Origin: Clostridium sp. | GTDB lineage: Bacteria; Bacillota; Clostridia; Lachnospirales; Lachnospiraceae | DNA length: 12,024 nucleotides | Assembly: GCA_004554205.1 (NCBI GenBank) | Contig: SFNH01000050.1 | Span: forward strand, 1-12,024 | Direction: 5' to 3' | Shown here: positions 6,809 through 12,024 of the stretch, piece by piece | Layout: every line of letters starts with the position of its first letter | Position numbering within the stretch: the first letter of the stretch is position 1 | Made by a program: the position numbers and the translations under genes | Notes under the pieces: model-generated | Database searches by the model: none | What the model saw: the letters and a program-made list of their open reading frames with translations, nothing else | Told to the model about the DNA's origin: nothing

Positions 6809-7045
6809 ATGAAAATCCAGAATATTACCGATGTTGATGCTTTCTTTAAGATCATTGATGAGTGCAAGGGGCCGGTCGAGCTCGTCTCCCCGGAAGGCGA
6901 CCGGATCAACTTAAAATCCAAGCTCTCCCAGTACCTGTCCATGGCTACCATCTTCTCGAACGGATACATCAAAGAGCTGGATCTCATCGCCCACGAGAAG
7001 GACGATATTGAGCGTCTGATCAAATATATGTACCAGGGTGAGTAA
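6809..7045 (+). CDS. Conserved small protein of unknown function (78 aa)
   Basis: The start ATG at 6809 follows ggagg (6797-6801) with 7-base spacing. A longer in-frame reading from 6731 would begin inside the promoter and is rejected. The product is a soluble, mildly acidic 78-aa protein (MKIQNITDVDAFFKIIDECK...) with no membrane segment, signal peptide or paired cysteines. It looks like a compact alpha/beta fold, with a central VELVSPEGDRINLKSKLSQY segment at 23-42. From memory, similar short proteins in Lachnospiraceae have been given the label 'polyA polymerase'. Nothing here resembles a nucleotidyltransferase, so I do not use that name. It is monocistronic, with a strong promoter and terminator, which suggests substantial expression. 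Confidence 0.8.
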   Translation: MKIQNITDVDAFFKIIDECKGPVELVSPEGDRINLKSKLSQYLSMATIFSNGYIKELDLIAHEKDDIERLIKYMYQGE

Positions 7046-7061
7046 TCCCTACATATGATCT

Positions 7062-7100
7062 TGCCGCAGCCGGATCATTCCGAAGCTGCGGCATTTTTTT
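7062..7100 (+). terminator. Intrinsic terminator of the 78-aa gene, lying within the 3' end of the AI-2E gene
   Basis: tgccgcagc (7062-7070) pairs perfectly with gctgcggca (7085-7093). A further inner stem, cgga / tccg, lies at 7071-7074 and 7079-7082, and seven T follow (7094-7100). The right half lies inside the coding region of the convergent gene, where the stem encodes part of its Ala-rich C-terminus. Read on the minus strand the hairpin has no U-run, so it works for the + gene only. Confidence 0.88.
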
Positions 7101-8268
7101 CTGACCTTCTGTTTACCTCTTCGCGGAGCAGCGTATGCAGCACCGACACCAGAGGAATGAACACCAGCATTCCAAGAATGCCCATCATGCTTCCGCCGAG
7201 CGTCACCGCCACCAGGACCCAGATGGACGGCAGACCCACCGAACTGCCGACCACATGCGGGTAGATCAGGTTCCCCTCCAACTGCTGCAGGATAAAAAAT
7301 ACGCCGATAAAAATGAGAGCCTGCACAGGACTTACCATCAGGATCAGGAATGTCCCGACCGCGCAGCCGATAAACGCCCCGAAAATGGGAATCAGCGCGG
7401 TAAACGCGATCAGCACGCCGATCAAAAGCGCATAGGGCATACGAAGCAGGCTTAAGGTAAGAAAAAACATGGAACCGAGGATGACCGCCTCCACACACTG
7501 CCCGGTAAAAAAGCTTGAGAAGGTCCGCTCCGTCAGCGCAGCGACCCGGATGACCTTTTTTGCCGCCCTTTCCGGCAGGAATGCCCGCAGAAGCTTCTCT
7601 GACTGGCGCGCCAGCGTCTCCTTCTGAAGCAGGATATAGGCCGCAAACACAAGTCCGATGCCGAAACAGGTAAATCCGTTCACAATGCTTAAGGCCGCCG
7701 ACACAGTATTCGCGAGCACCGTCCCCGCCCCATCGCTCAAAAAGCCCACAAGCTGCCGCATCACCTGCTCCCAGTCAATCCGGATACCGGCGATGTAAGT
7801 CATGATCTCTGGGTAATCCGCGAACAAATGTTCGAGTTTCATCTGGACTCCGGCTAAAAAGGCAGGCACACTTTTCTCAAGCATCATGGCGGTGCGGAAA
7901 AGCTCCGGCGCCACAACGACCATCACCACCGCGAGAATCCCCGCCACGGCAAGGAACGACAGGCCAAGGCTTACCCCCCTGCGCCACCGACACGACTTTC
8001 CCGGGCGAATCTTACGCTCTATAAAACGCATGGGCACATTCAGGATAAACGCGATCGCTCCCCCCGCAAAAACCGGCGCCAGCATACCCGTAAATGCGAT
8101 GATCGCCGCGGCCACGCGGCGGTAATTGGCTCCCACCACAATAACGACCGCCGCAAACACGATCAGGCCCCTTATCCTTGCCGCCGTATCCCTGCTTATC
8201 TTAATCTCCATCTCATGAATCTGTGGATTCTTCTCTTCTTCCTTCAATCTTCTTTCCCTCTCTCCCAT
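7075..8268 (-). CDS. AI-2E / PerM family transporter (PF01594)
   Basis: This 397-aa polytopic membrane protein has about seven or eight hydrophobic segments: roughly 34-57, 59-79, 100-122, 192-214, 259-277, 279-303, 305-328 and 347-378. Family signatures include FTGQCVEAVILG (254-265), ALIPIFGAFIG (291-301) and QQLEGNLIYPHVVG (328-341) before the last membrane region. Members move varied substrates: some export AI-2, others are Na+/H+ antiporters or permeases. The substrate cannot be told from sequence. The start at 8268 is preceded by ggtga four bases upstream, complementary to the 16S tail, and by a more distant aaggag. An internal Met at residue 20 lacks a ribosome site. The hydrophilic N-terminus (1-30) is charged. 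Promoter at 8308-8335. The last codons overlap the convergent terminator; no minus-strand terminator was found downstream. Confidence 0.9.
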   Translation of the reverse strand: MGERERRLKEEEKNPQIHEMEIKISRDTAARIRGLIVFAAVVIVVGANYRRVAAAIIAFTGMLAPVFAGGAIAFILNVPMRFIERKIRPGKSCRWRRGVSLGLSFLAVAGILAVVMVVVAPELFRTAMMLEKSVPAFLAGVQMKLEHLFADYPEIMTYIAGIRIDWEQVMRQLVGFLSDGAGTVLANTVSAALSIVNGFTCFGIGLVFAAYILLQKETLARQSEKLLRAFLPERAAKKVIRVAALTERTFSSFFTGQCVEAVILGSMFFLTLSLLRMPYALLIGVLIAFTALIPIFGAFIGCAVGTFLILMVSPVQALIFIGVFFILQQLEGNLIYPHVVGSSVGLPSIWVLVAVTLGGSMMGILGMLVFIPLVSVLHTLLREEVNRRSEKNAAASE

Positions 8269-8294
8269 GCGGTCACCGCTGCTCCTTCATTAAA

Positions 8295-8306
8295 CTGAAC
8301 AGTTAC
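8295..8306 (-). repeat. Intergenic 12-mer gtaactgttcag, copy at the 5' end of the AI-2E gene transcript
   Basis: Reverse complement of this site is gtaactgttcag, identical to 327-338. It starts one base after the -10 box, so it covers the likely transcription start. The match in sequence and position to the COG2426 promoter is the strongest argument that the motif could be regulatory. Confidence 0.5.
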
Positions 8307-8307
8307 C

Positions 8308-8335
8308 ATTATACACGACTTCGCGCGCCCTGCAA
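8308..8335 (-). promoter_or_regulatory. Sigma-A promoter for the AI-2E family gene
   Basis: On the minus strand, ttgcag (8330-8335) and a perfect tataat (8308-8313) lie 16 bp apart. Transcription would start near 8301, inside the 12-mer copy, with a short leader of about 33 nt. Confidence 0.6.
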
Positions 8336-8416
8336 ACAAATTTTTCTCAAAAAGCGGAAACAGTGACATGCCGTTTCACATAAGATTTATTGTAAATAAT
8401 TTTTGGAGGAACAGAC

Positions 8417-8623
8417 ATGAGTGATTTGGCAGCGACAAACTGTGGATGCGATTGCAATTCAGGAGGATGCGGCTTCAACATTATCTGGTTGATCCTGATT
8501 CTCTGCTTCTGCGGCAATGGTTTCGGAGGCGGCTGCGAACATAACGGATGCGGTTTTGGCTGTGACTGGATCTGGATCATCCTCATCCTCTGCTGCTGCA
8601 ACGGAGGTCGCGGTTTCTGCTGA
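8417..8623 (+). CDS. Cys/Gly-rich microprotein, 'chorion class high-cysteine' type (68 aa)
   Basis: The ATG has ggagg (8405-8409) 7 bases upstream. The 68-aa product contains 13 cysteines and 15 glycines. It has two short hydrophobic stretches, NIIWLILIL (21-29) and DWIWIILIL (50-58), each followed by a Cys cluster (CFC at 30-32, CCC at 59-61). The protein is an internal duplication of about 29 residues; 25 of 30 bases match between 8483-8512 and 8570-8599. It opens MSDLAATNCGC, which I recall from Lachnospiraceae proteins labelled 'chorion class high-cysteine HCB protein 13', a misleading name borrowed from silkmoth eggshell proteins. Function is unknown; a metal-binding, disulfide-linked or membrane/spore-associated role is speculation. 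A strong terminator follows. No confident housekeeping promoter is seen upstream. Confidence 0.85.
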   Translation: MSDLAATNCGCDCNSGGCGFNIIWLILILCFCGNGFGGGCEHNGCGFGCDWIWIILILCCCNGGRGFC

Positions 8624-8638
8624 TTTTTTGCCGGACAC

Positions 8639-8674
8639 GAAAAAGTACCCCCTCGCAGATGAGGGGGCTTTTTC
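8639..8674. terminator. Bidirectional terminator between the Cys-rich gene and the 55-aa gene
   Basis: The stem ccccctc / gaggggg (8648-8654 with 8661-8667, 6-base loop) is extended by gaaaaag / ctttttc (8639-8645 with 8668-8674) across a two-base bulge. The T-run works on the + strand, and the mirrored A-run works on the - strand. The last stem base is the first base of the 55-aa gene's stop codon on the opposite strand, so both convergent genes end here. Confidence 0.88.
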
Positions 8675-8841
8675 TATTTTTGCCTTCCGGCGCGCCGCGT
8701 CTCATTCGGCTCCGTCTGGTTCCTCACCGTCTCCTGCCTGAATTTCCGGTCGTTTAGATCGCCTTTTTTCTTCATGCAGGCCTCGCATTCCTCATCAATC
8801 TCGTAAACCGCGTTTCCATCTATGATCAATCTGGTCTTCAT
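8674..8841 (-). CDS. Small CxxC protein of unknown function (55 aa)
   Basis: This minus-strand frame encodes a 55-aa hydrophilic protein. It begins MKTRLIIDGNAVYEIDEEC, has an ECEAC motif (CxxC at 19-22), and ends in a basic, Arg-rich tail closing RRAGRQK. aggag (8854-8858) lies upstream at a rather long 12-base spacing. The stop overlaps a terminator that works in this direction, which fits a real gene. A weak -10 (tatagt, 8867-8872 on the minus strand) lies upstream. A single CxxC could bind metal or be redox-active, but two ligands are too few for a zinc finger unless it dimerises. I do not recognise a named domain. Confidence 0.65.
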   Translation of the reverse strand: MKTRLIIDGNAVYEIDEECEACMKKKGDLNDRKFRQETVRNQTEPNETRRAGRQK

Positions 8842-8937
8842 CGCAATATCACGCTCCTATATGAATACTATATGCCTTTATCATCTTTTCCTTGAATGGG
8901 GCATATATTGTCTCAAAAAGAGAAGGATAGGTTGTCT

Positions 8938-9279
8938 ATGAGCGAAGAAAACGGCAGGGACTTGAAGCTGACCGAATTTGACTACATGATGGCCGACCCC
9001 CACCTTCAGATGATGAAGGCCGCCATTCCCTATCTGCAGCCCCCGCAGCAGCGCATGATCTCCATGATGATCAAAATCCAGGAACTTCAGAAGACCCACA
9101 GCATGTTTCGCGACGGGGAGGTGTCCGCCATGGGGCTGTCCGCCCCGGCGAAACAAAAGGCCTCTCCGATGGAGCTCTTGCAGGTCATCAAGCCCTACGC
9201 AAATCCCAGAGAACGGGAAATGATCGAAATGCTGGAGAATCTCCAGATCATGATGCAGGCAATGCAGAGCCCGACGTAA
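8938..9279 (+). CDS. Uncharacterised Met/Gln-rich protein (113 aa)
   Basis: The start at 8938 has aagga (8923-8927) about 10 bases upstream. An in-frame ATG at 8896 lacks any ribosome site. The 113-aa product is soluble and rich in Met and Gln. It probably forms amphipathic helices in two blocks (about 10-60 and 75-110) joined by a small-residue linker (SAPAKQKASP, about 67-76). Two segments have similar layout, AIPYLQPPQQRMISMMIKIQ (28-47) and VIKPYANPREREMIEMLENL (82-101), so it may be an internal duplication. There is no signal peptide or membrane helix. It is the first gene of a likely two-gene operon with the 95-aa gene 45 bp downstream. I do not recognise a characterised family; proteins of this look occur in Lachnospiraceae as hypotheticals. 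Confidence 0.78.
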   Translation: MSEENGRDLKLTEFDYMMADPHLQMMKAAIPYLQPPQQRMISMMIKIQELQKTHSMFRDGEVSAMGLSAPAKQKASPMELLQVIKPYANPREREMIEMLENLQIMMQAMQSPT

Positions 9280-9324
9280 CGGTTTCCGCGGCGCCCGCCA
9301 AAATCGCGCAAAACAGGAGGTATC

Positions 9325-9612
9325 ATGAACACAGAGGATTGGAAAGAAGACCCCAGGCTTGCCCGCTTAGATCCGGAGAAGCTTAAATATATCACCAGCC
9401 TGGCTGAGCGAATCTCGCGCCTGCCGAAAGATCAGCTTCTCCCCGCGCTTTTATCACTTCAGATGGACGCCGCCAAAAACGGAATCCGCTTCACGGACGA
9501 GGAGACCGACCTGCTGGTATCCGTGATCAGCTCGCAAATGCCCCCCGCCGAGAGAAAGAAGCTTGACACGCTCAAGCTTCTGGCAAAAAAACTGGCTGCC
9601 AGGTCCTCCTGA
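9325..9612 (+). CDS. Uncharacterised helical protein (95 aa)
   Basis: aggagg (9315-9320) sits 4 bases before the ATG. The 95-aa product (MNTEDWKEDPRLARLDPEKL...) is charged, soluble and mostly helical. A DPEKLKYITSLAERIS helix (16-31) is followed by a PKDQLLPALLSL segment and an FTDEETDLLVSVISSQMPPAERKK region. It ends in a basic stretch, KLLAKKLAARSS. The PxxQLLPALLSL and MPPAERKK parts resemble the PPQQRMISMM and PREREMIEML parts of the gene before it, so the two may be related or may interact (inference). It is co-directional with the 113-aa gene, with no terminator between them. Its stop codon lies in the loop of the terminator. Function unknown. Confidence 0.8.
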   Translation: MNTEDWKEDPRLARLDPEKLKYITSLAERISRLPKDQLLPALLSLQMDAAKNGIRFTDEETDLLVSVISSQMPPAERKKLDTLKLLAKKLAARSS

Positions 9613-9624
9613 CAGCCAGTTTTT
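9587..9624. terminator. Bidirectional terminator between the 95-aa gene and leuS
   Basis: aaaaactggctg (9587-9598) pairs perfectly with cagccagttttt (9613-9624): 12 bp around a 14-base loop. The loop holds the last codons and stop of the 95-aa gene. The T-run follows on the + strand, and a run of A (9585-9591) gives a U-run for leuS transcripts on the - strand. Confidence 0.88.
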
Positions 9625-9625
9625 G

Positions 9626-9657
9626 TTTCATAGGAAAGTTCGTCCCGCAAAACGCTC
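9626..9657 (-). repeat. Dispersed hairpin repeat, copy 2 (one arm lost)
   Basis: In reverse complement this contains gagcgttttg (9648-9657), two spacer bases, then the 20-mer ggacgaactttcctatgaaa (9626-9645). Copy 1 at 52-88 has the same two blocks, but 7 bases (tttcata) between them complete a palindrome. Copy 2 therefore lacks the left arm and cannot form the 9-bp hairpin. It sits between the terminator and the leuS stop codon. Confidence 0.7.
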
Positions 9658-9674
9658 GTGATGTCTTTAAATAC

Positions 9675-12024
9675 CTATTTACATACTATATTAATAATCC
9701 GCCCCGGAACATAGATCTCCTTCACGATGGTTCCGGTGATCTTGTCCGCCACAACCGCCTTGCCTGCGGCGATCGCGTCCTCCTTCGACACGCCGACCGG
9801 AAGGGCTACCACGCCGCGGGCCTTGCCGTTTACCTGGACGCCGATCTCGATCTCGTCCTCCTTCATCGCCTCCGCATCGCACTCCGGCCATTTTGCGTGG
9901 AATACGCTGTCCTCGCCGCCGAGCTGCTGCCAGATCTCCTCTCCGATATGCGGGGCAAACGGGGCCAGAAGCACGGTGAACGTTCTTAAGGTCTCCCTGT
10001 CAATACCTCCGGTTTTCTTTGCAAGCTCGATCAGCTTGTTATTGTACTCCATGAAACCGGACACAACCGTATTTAAGCTGAAGGAATTGAACCGCTGTTC
10101 AATGTCATATACCAGCTTGTGGCGCAGACGCACCATCTCCTTCGTCTCCGCGATCTCCTTGTCCTTGCTGTCCTGTACCAGGTTCCAGTAGCGGTTTAAG
10201 AAACGGGAAACGCCCTCGATGCCGCGCTCATCCCACTCCGCGTCGAGCTCCGGCGGGCCCACGAACAGCTCGTACATTCTAAGCGCGTCACAGCCGTAAT
10301 CCCGCACCAGATCATCCGGGGATACGACGTTGCCCTTGGACTTGCTCATCTTGATGCCGTTCTTCCCGGTGATCATGCCCTGGTTAAACAGCTTCTTAAA
10401 CGGCTCGTCAAAGTCAACTACGCCGATATCGTGTAGAAACTTGGTGTAGAAGCGAGAGTACAGAAGATGCAGCACCGCGTGCTCCACGCCTCCGATATAC
10501 ATATCTACCGGGAGGTACTTGTCCGCCTTCTCCTTAGAGACAAGCTCCTTATCATTGTGACTGTCCACATAGCGCAGGAAATACCAGGAGGAACCGGCCC
10601 ACTGCGGCATGGTGTTCGTCTCGCGCTTCGCCGGTCCGCCGCACTGCGGGCAGGTGCAGTTCACCCACTCGTCGATGGCCGCGAGCGGCGACTCGCCGGT
10701 GCCCGTCGGCTGGTAGCTCTCAACCTCGGGGAGCTTAAGCGGAAGCTCCTCCTCCGGTACAGCCACATTGCCGCACTTCGGGCAGTGTACGATCGGAATC
10801 GGCTCACCCCAATATCGCTGTCTGGAAAATACCCAGTCGCGCAGCTTATAGTTGACGGTCTTCTTTCCGATACCCCTCGCCTCGATCATCGCCGGGGCCT
10901 CTTTCTTTAATACAGCGGACTCCATACCGTTCCACTCGCCGGAGTTGATCACGGTGCCGCTCGCCTCGGTGTAGGGTTCCGTCATATCCTCAATTTCTTT
11001 GCCGTCCTTTGCGATGACCTGAATGATCGGGATGCCAAATTTGCTGGCGAATTCAAAGTCGCGGTCATCATGGGCCGGAACGCACATGATCGCGCCCGTG
11101 CCGTAATCAGCAAGCACATAGTCGGACAGCCAGATCGGAATCTTCGCGCCGTTTATCGGGTTGATGGCATAGCTTCCGGTGAACACGCCGGTCTTTTCCT
11201 TATCCTGCATACGGTCAACATTGGAGCGCATGGAGGAATCGAAGATGTATTTCTCCACCGCCTCTTTTGTCTCATCGGTGGCAAGCCCCTTCGCGAGCCT
11301 GTGCTCCGGCGCCAGCACCATGAAGGTGGCGCCGTACAGCGTATCCGGTCTGGTGGTGTAGACGGTGATCTTCTCGTCACTTCCGTCCACCTTAAAATCC
11401 ACCTCGGCGCCGTAGGATTTCCCGATCCACTCGGTCTGCATCTTCTTTACCTTCTCCGGCCAGTCCAGCTTATCGAGGTCATTTAACAGACGATCCGCGT
11501 AGGCGGTGATCTTTAACATCCACTGGCGCAGGTTCTTCTTTGTCACCGGTGCGCCGCAGCGCTCGCAGCAGCCGTTTACCACTTCCTCATTCGCAAGCCC
11601 GGTCTTGCAGGACGGACACCAGTTGATGGGGAACTCCTTCTCGTATGCCAGGCCGGCCTTAAACATCTTTACAAAAATCCACTGGGTCCACTTATAGAAA
11701 TCCGGGTCAGTGGTATTTACCTCCATATCCCAGTCGTAGATCGCGGCGATCTCGCTGATCTGGCGCTTGATGTTCTTTACGTTCTCCGCTGTGGACTTCG
11801 CCGGGTGTACGCCCATCTTGATGGCGTAGTTCTCAGCAGGCAGGCCGAACGCGTCCCACCCCATGGGATGGATCACATAATGACCCTTTAATATCTGGTA
11901 ACGGCTCCACACGTCGGAGATCACATAGCCTCTCCAGTGTCCCACATGAAGACCGCTTCCGGACGGATACGGAAACATATCCAGACAATAATATTTCGGC
12001 TTCTTGCCGTCGTTTACATTGATC
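9675..12024 (-). CDS. leuS: Leucyl-tRNA synthetase (N-terminus beyond the window)
   Basis: This cytoplasmic class I aminoacyl-tRNA synthetase charges tRNA-Leu. The frame stays open to the right edge, so the first residues are missing; 782 residues are visible. Numbering from the Met at 11978: MFPYPSGSGLHVGH carries the HIGH signature (HVGH, 11-14). Cysteines at 121/124 and 138/141 form a likely zinc site. The CP1 editing domain has TTRPDTLYGATF (208-219) and GTGAIMCVPAHDDRDFEF (293-310). A second Cys set lies at 399/402 and 443/446, followed by NTMPQWAGSSWYFLRY (455-470). KMSKS is at 543-547. The C-terminal anticodon-binding region ends VPGRIINIVCK. The Met at 11978 is not the start, because the conserved YYCLD segment precedes it in frame. 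The stop is 50 bp from a terminator. Confidence 0.97.
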   Translation of the reverse strand, partial: INVNDGKKPKYYCLDMFPYPSGSGLHVGHWRGYVISDVWSRYQILKGHYVIHPMGWDAFGLPAENYAIKMGVHPAKSTAENVKNIKRQISEIAAIYDWDMEVNTTDPDFYKWTQWIFVKMFKAGLAYEKEFPINWCPSCKTGLANEEVVNGCCERCGAPVTKKNLRQWMLKITAYADRLLNDLDKLDWPEKVKKMQTEWIGKSYGAEVDFKVDGSDEKITVYTTRPDTLYGATFMVLAPEHRLAKGLATDETKEAVEKYIFDSSMRSNVDRMQDKEKTGVFTGSYAINPINGAKIPIWLSDYVLADYGTGAIMCVPAHDDRDFEFASKFGIPIIQVIAKDGKEIEDMTEPYTEASGTVINSGEWNGMESAVLKKEAPAMIEARGIGKKTVNYKLRDWVFSRQRYWGEPIPIVHCPKCGNVAVPEEELPLKLPEVESYQPTGTGESPLAAIDEWVNCTCPQCGGPAKRETNTMPQWAGSSWYFLRYVDSHNDKELVSKEKADKYLPVDMYIGGVEHAVLHLLYSRFYTKFLHDIGVVDFDEPFKKLFNQGMITGKNGIKMSKSKGNVVSPDDLVRDYGCDALRMYELFVGPPELDAEWDERGIEGVSRFLNRYWNLVQDSKDKEIAETKEMVRLRHKLVYDIEQRFNSFSLNTVVSGFMEYNNKLIELAKKTGGIDRETLRTFTVLLAPFAPHIGEEIWQQLGGEDSVFHAKWPECDAEAMKEDEIEIGVQVNGKARGVVALPVGVSKEDAIAAGKAVVADKITGTIVKEIYVPGRIINIVCK

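Noticed and set aside
8270..8280. Operator at the 11-base palindrome gcggtcaccgc before the AI-2E gene start
   Set aside because: It coincides with the ribosome-binding GGTGA and start context, which explains it more simply, and such short palindromes arise by chance.
8517..8741. 74-codon plus-strand frame overlapping the Cys-rich gene
   Set aside because: It runs out of frame through the Cys-rich gene and straight across the terminator; no ribosome site.
8896..8937. Earlier start for the 113-aa protein
   Set aside because: No ribosome site before 8896, whereas 8938 has a reasonable one.
9727..11486. Several long plus-strand frames (9727-10191, 10467-10910, 11070-11486) opposite leuS
   Set aside because: All are shadows of conserved leuS sequence, with no ribosome sites or recognisable products.

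Overview
The window looks like a chromosomal stretch of an anaerobic, fairly GC-rich Firmicute, most likely a Lachnospiraceae-type gut Clostridium (inference). The reasons are the single-chain pyruvate:ferredoxin oxidoreductase, strong Shine-Dalgarno sites before most genes, a VanW/peptidoglycan-binding surface protein, and several small proteins of types I associate with that family (Cys/Gly-rich 'high-cysteine' microprotein, 78-aa conserved protein, Met-rich 113-aa protein). No rRNA, tRNA, CRISPR array, transposase, phage gene or resistance cassette was seen.

Layout. Positions 1-400 carry no gene but are dense in repeats: a hairpin repeat (52-88), a 173-bp element with inverted ends (110-282), and a strong sigma-A promoter (290-318) for a small-multidrug-export (COG2426) membrane protein (401-910, +). 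A bidirectional terminator (974-1007) separates it from convergent nifJ (1028-4567, -). Upstream of nifJ lie a leader with two GC-rich hairpins and a promoter, then a VanW-family cell-envelope protein (4776-6602, -). An AT-rich divergent promoter region (6603-6808) also drives a 78-aa conserved protein (6809-7045, +). This converges on an AI-2E/PerM family membrane protein (7075-8268, -). Divergent from that is a Cys/Gly-rich 68-aa microprotein (8417-8623, +), which shares a bidirectional terminator with a 55-aa gene on the other strand (8674-8841, -). Two small uncharacterised genes form a likely operon (8938-9612, +). They end in a bidirectional terminator facing leucyl-tRNA synthetase (9675 to the right edge, -, 5' end outside the window).

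How it fits together. The big genes are housekeeping: central fermentative metabolism (nifJ), translation (leuS), envelope (VanW-like) and membrane transport (COG2426, AI-2E family). They do not form one pathway; transcription units are short and separated by convergent terminators and divergent promoters.

The less ordinary content is in the gaps: a 12-base motif, gtaactgttcag, with three near-exact and two degenerate copies, all intergenic. Two copies sit just downstream of a -10 box. There is also a hairpin repeat found near both ends of the window in opposite orientation, and a set of microproteins. I found no clear evidence of a new multi-gene system. The best leads are the intergenic repeat family and the small proteins.
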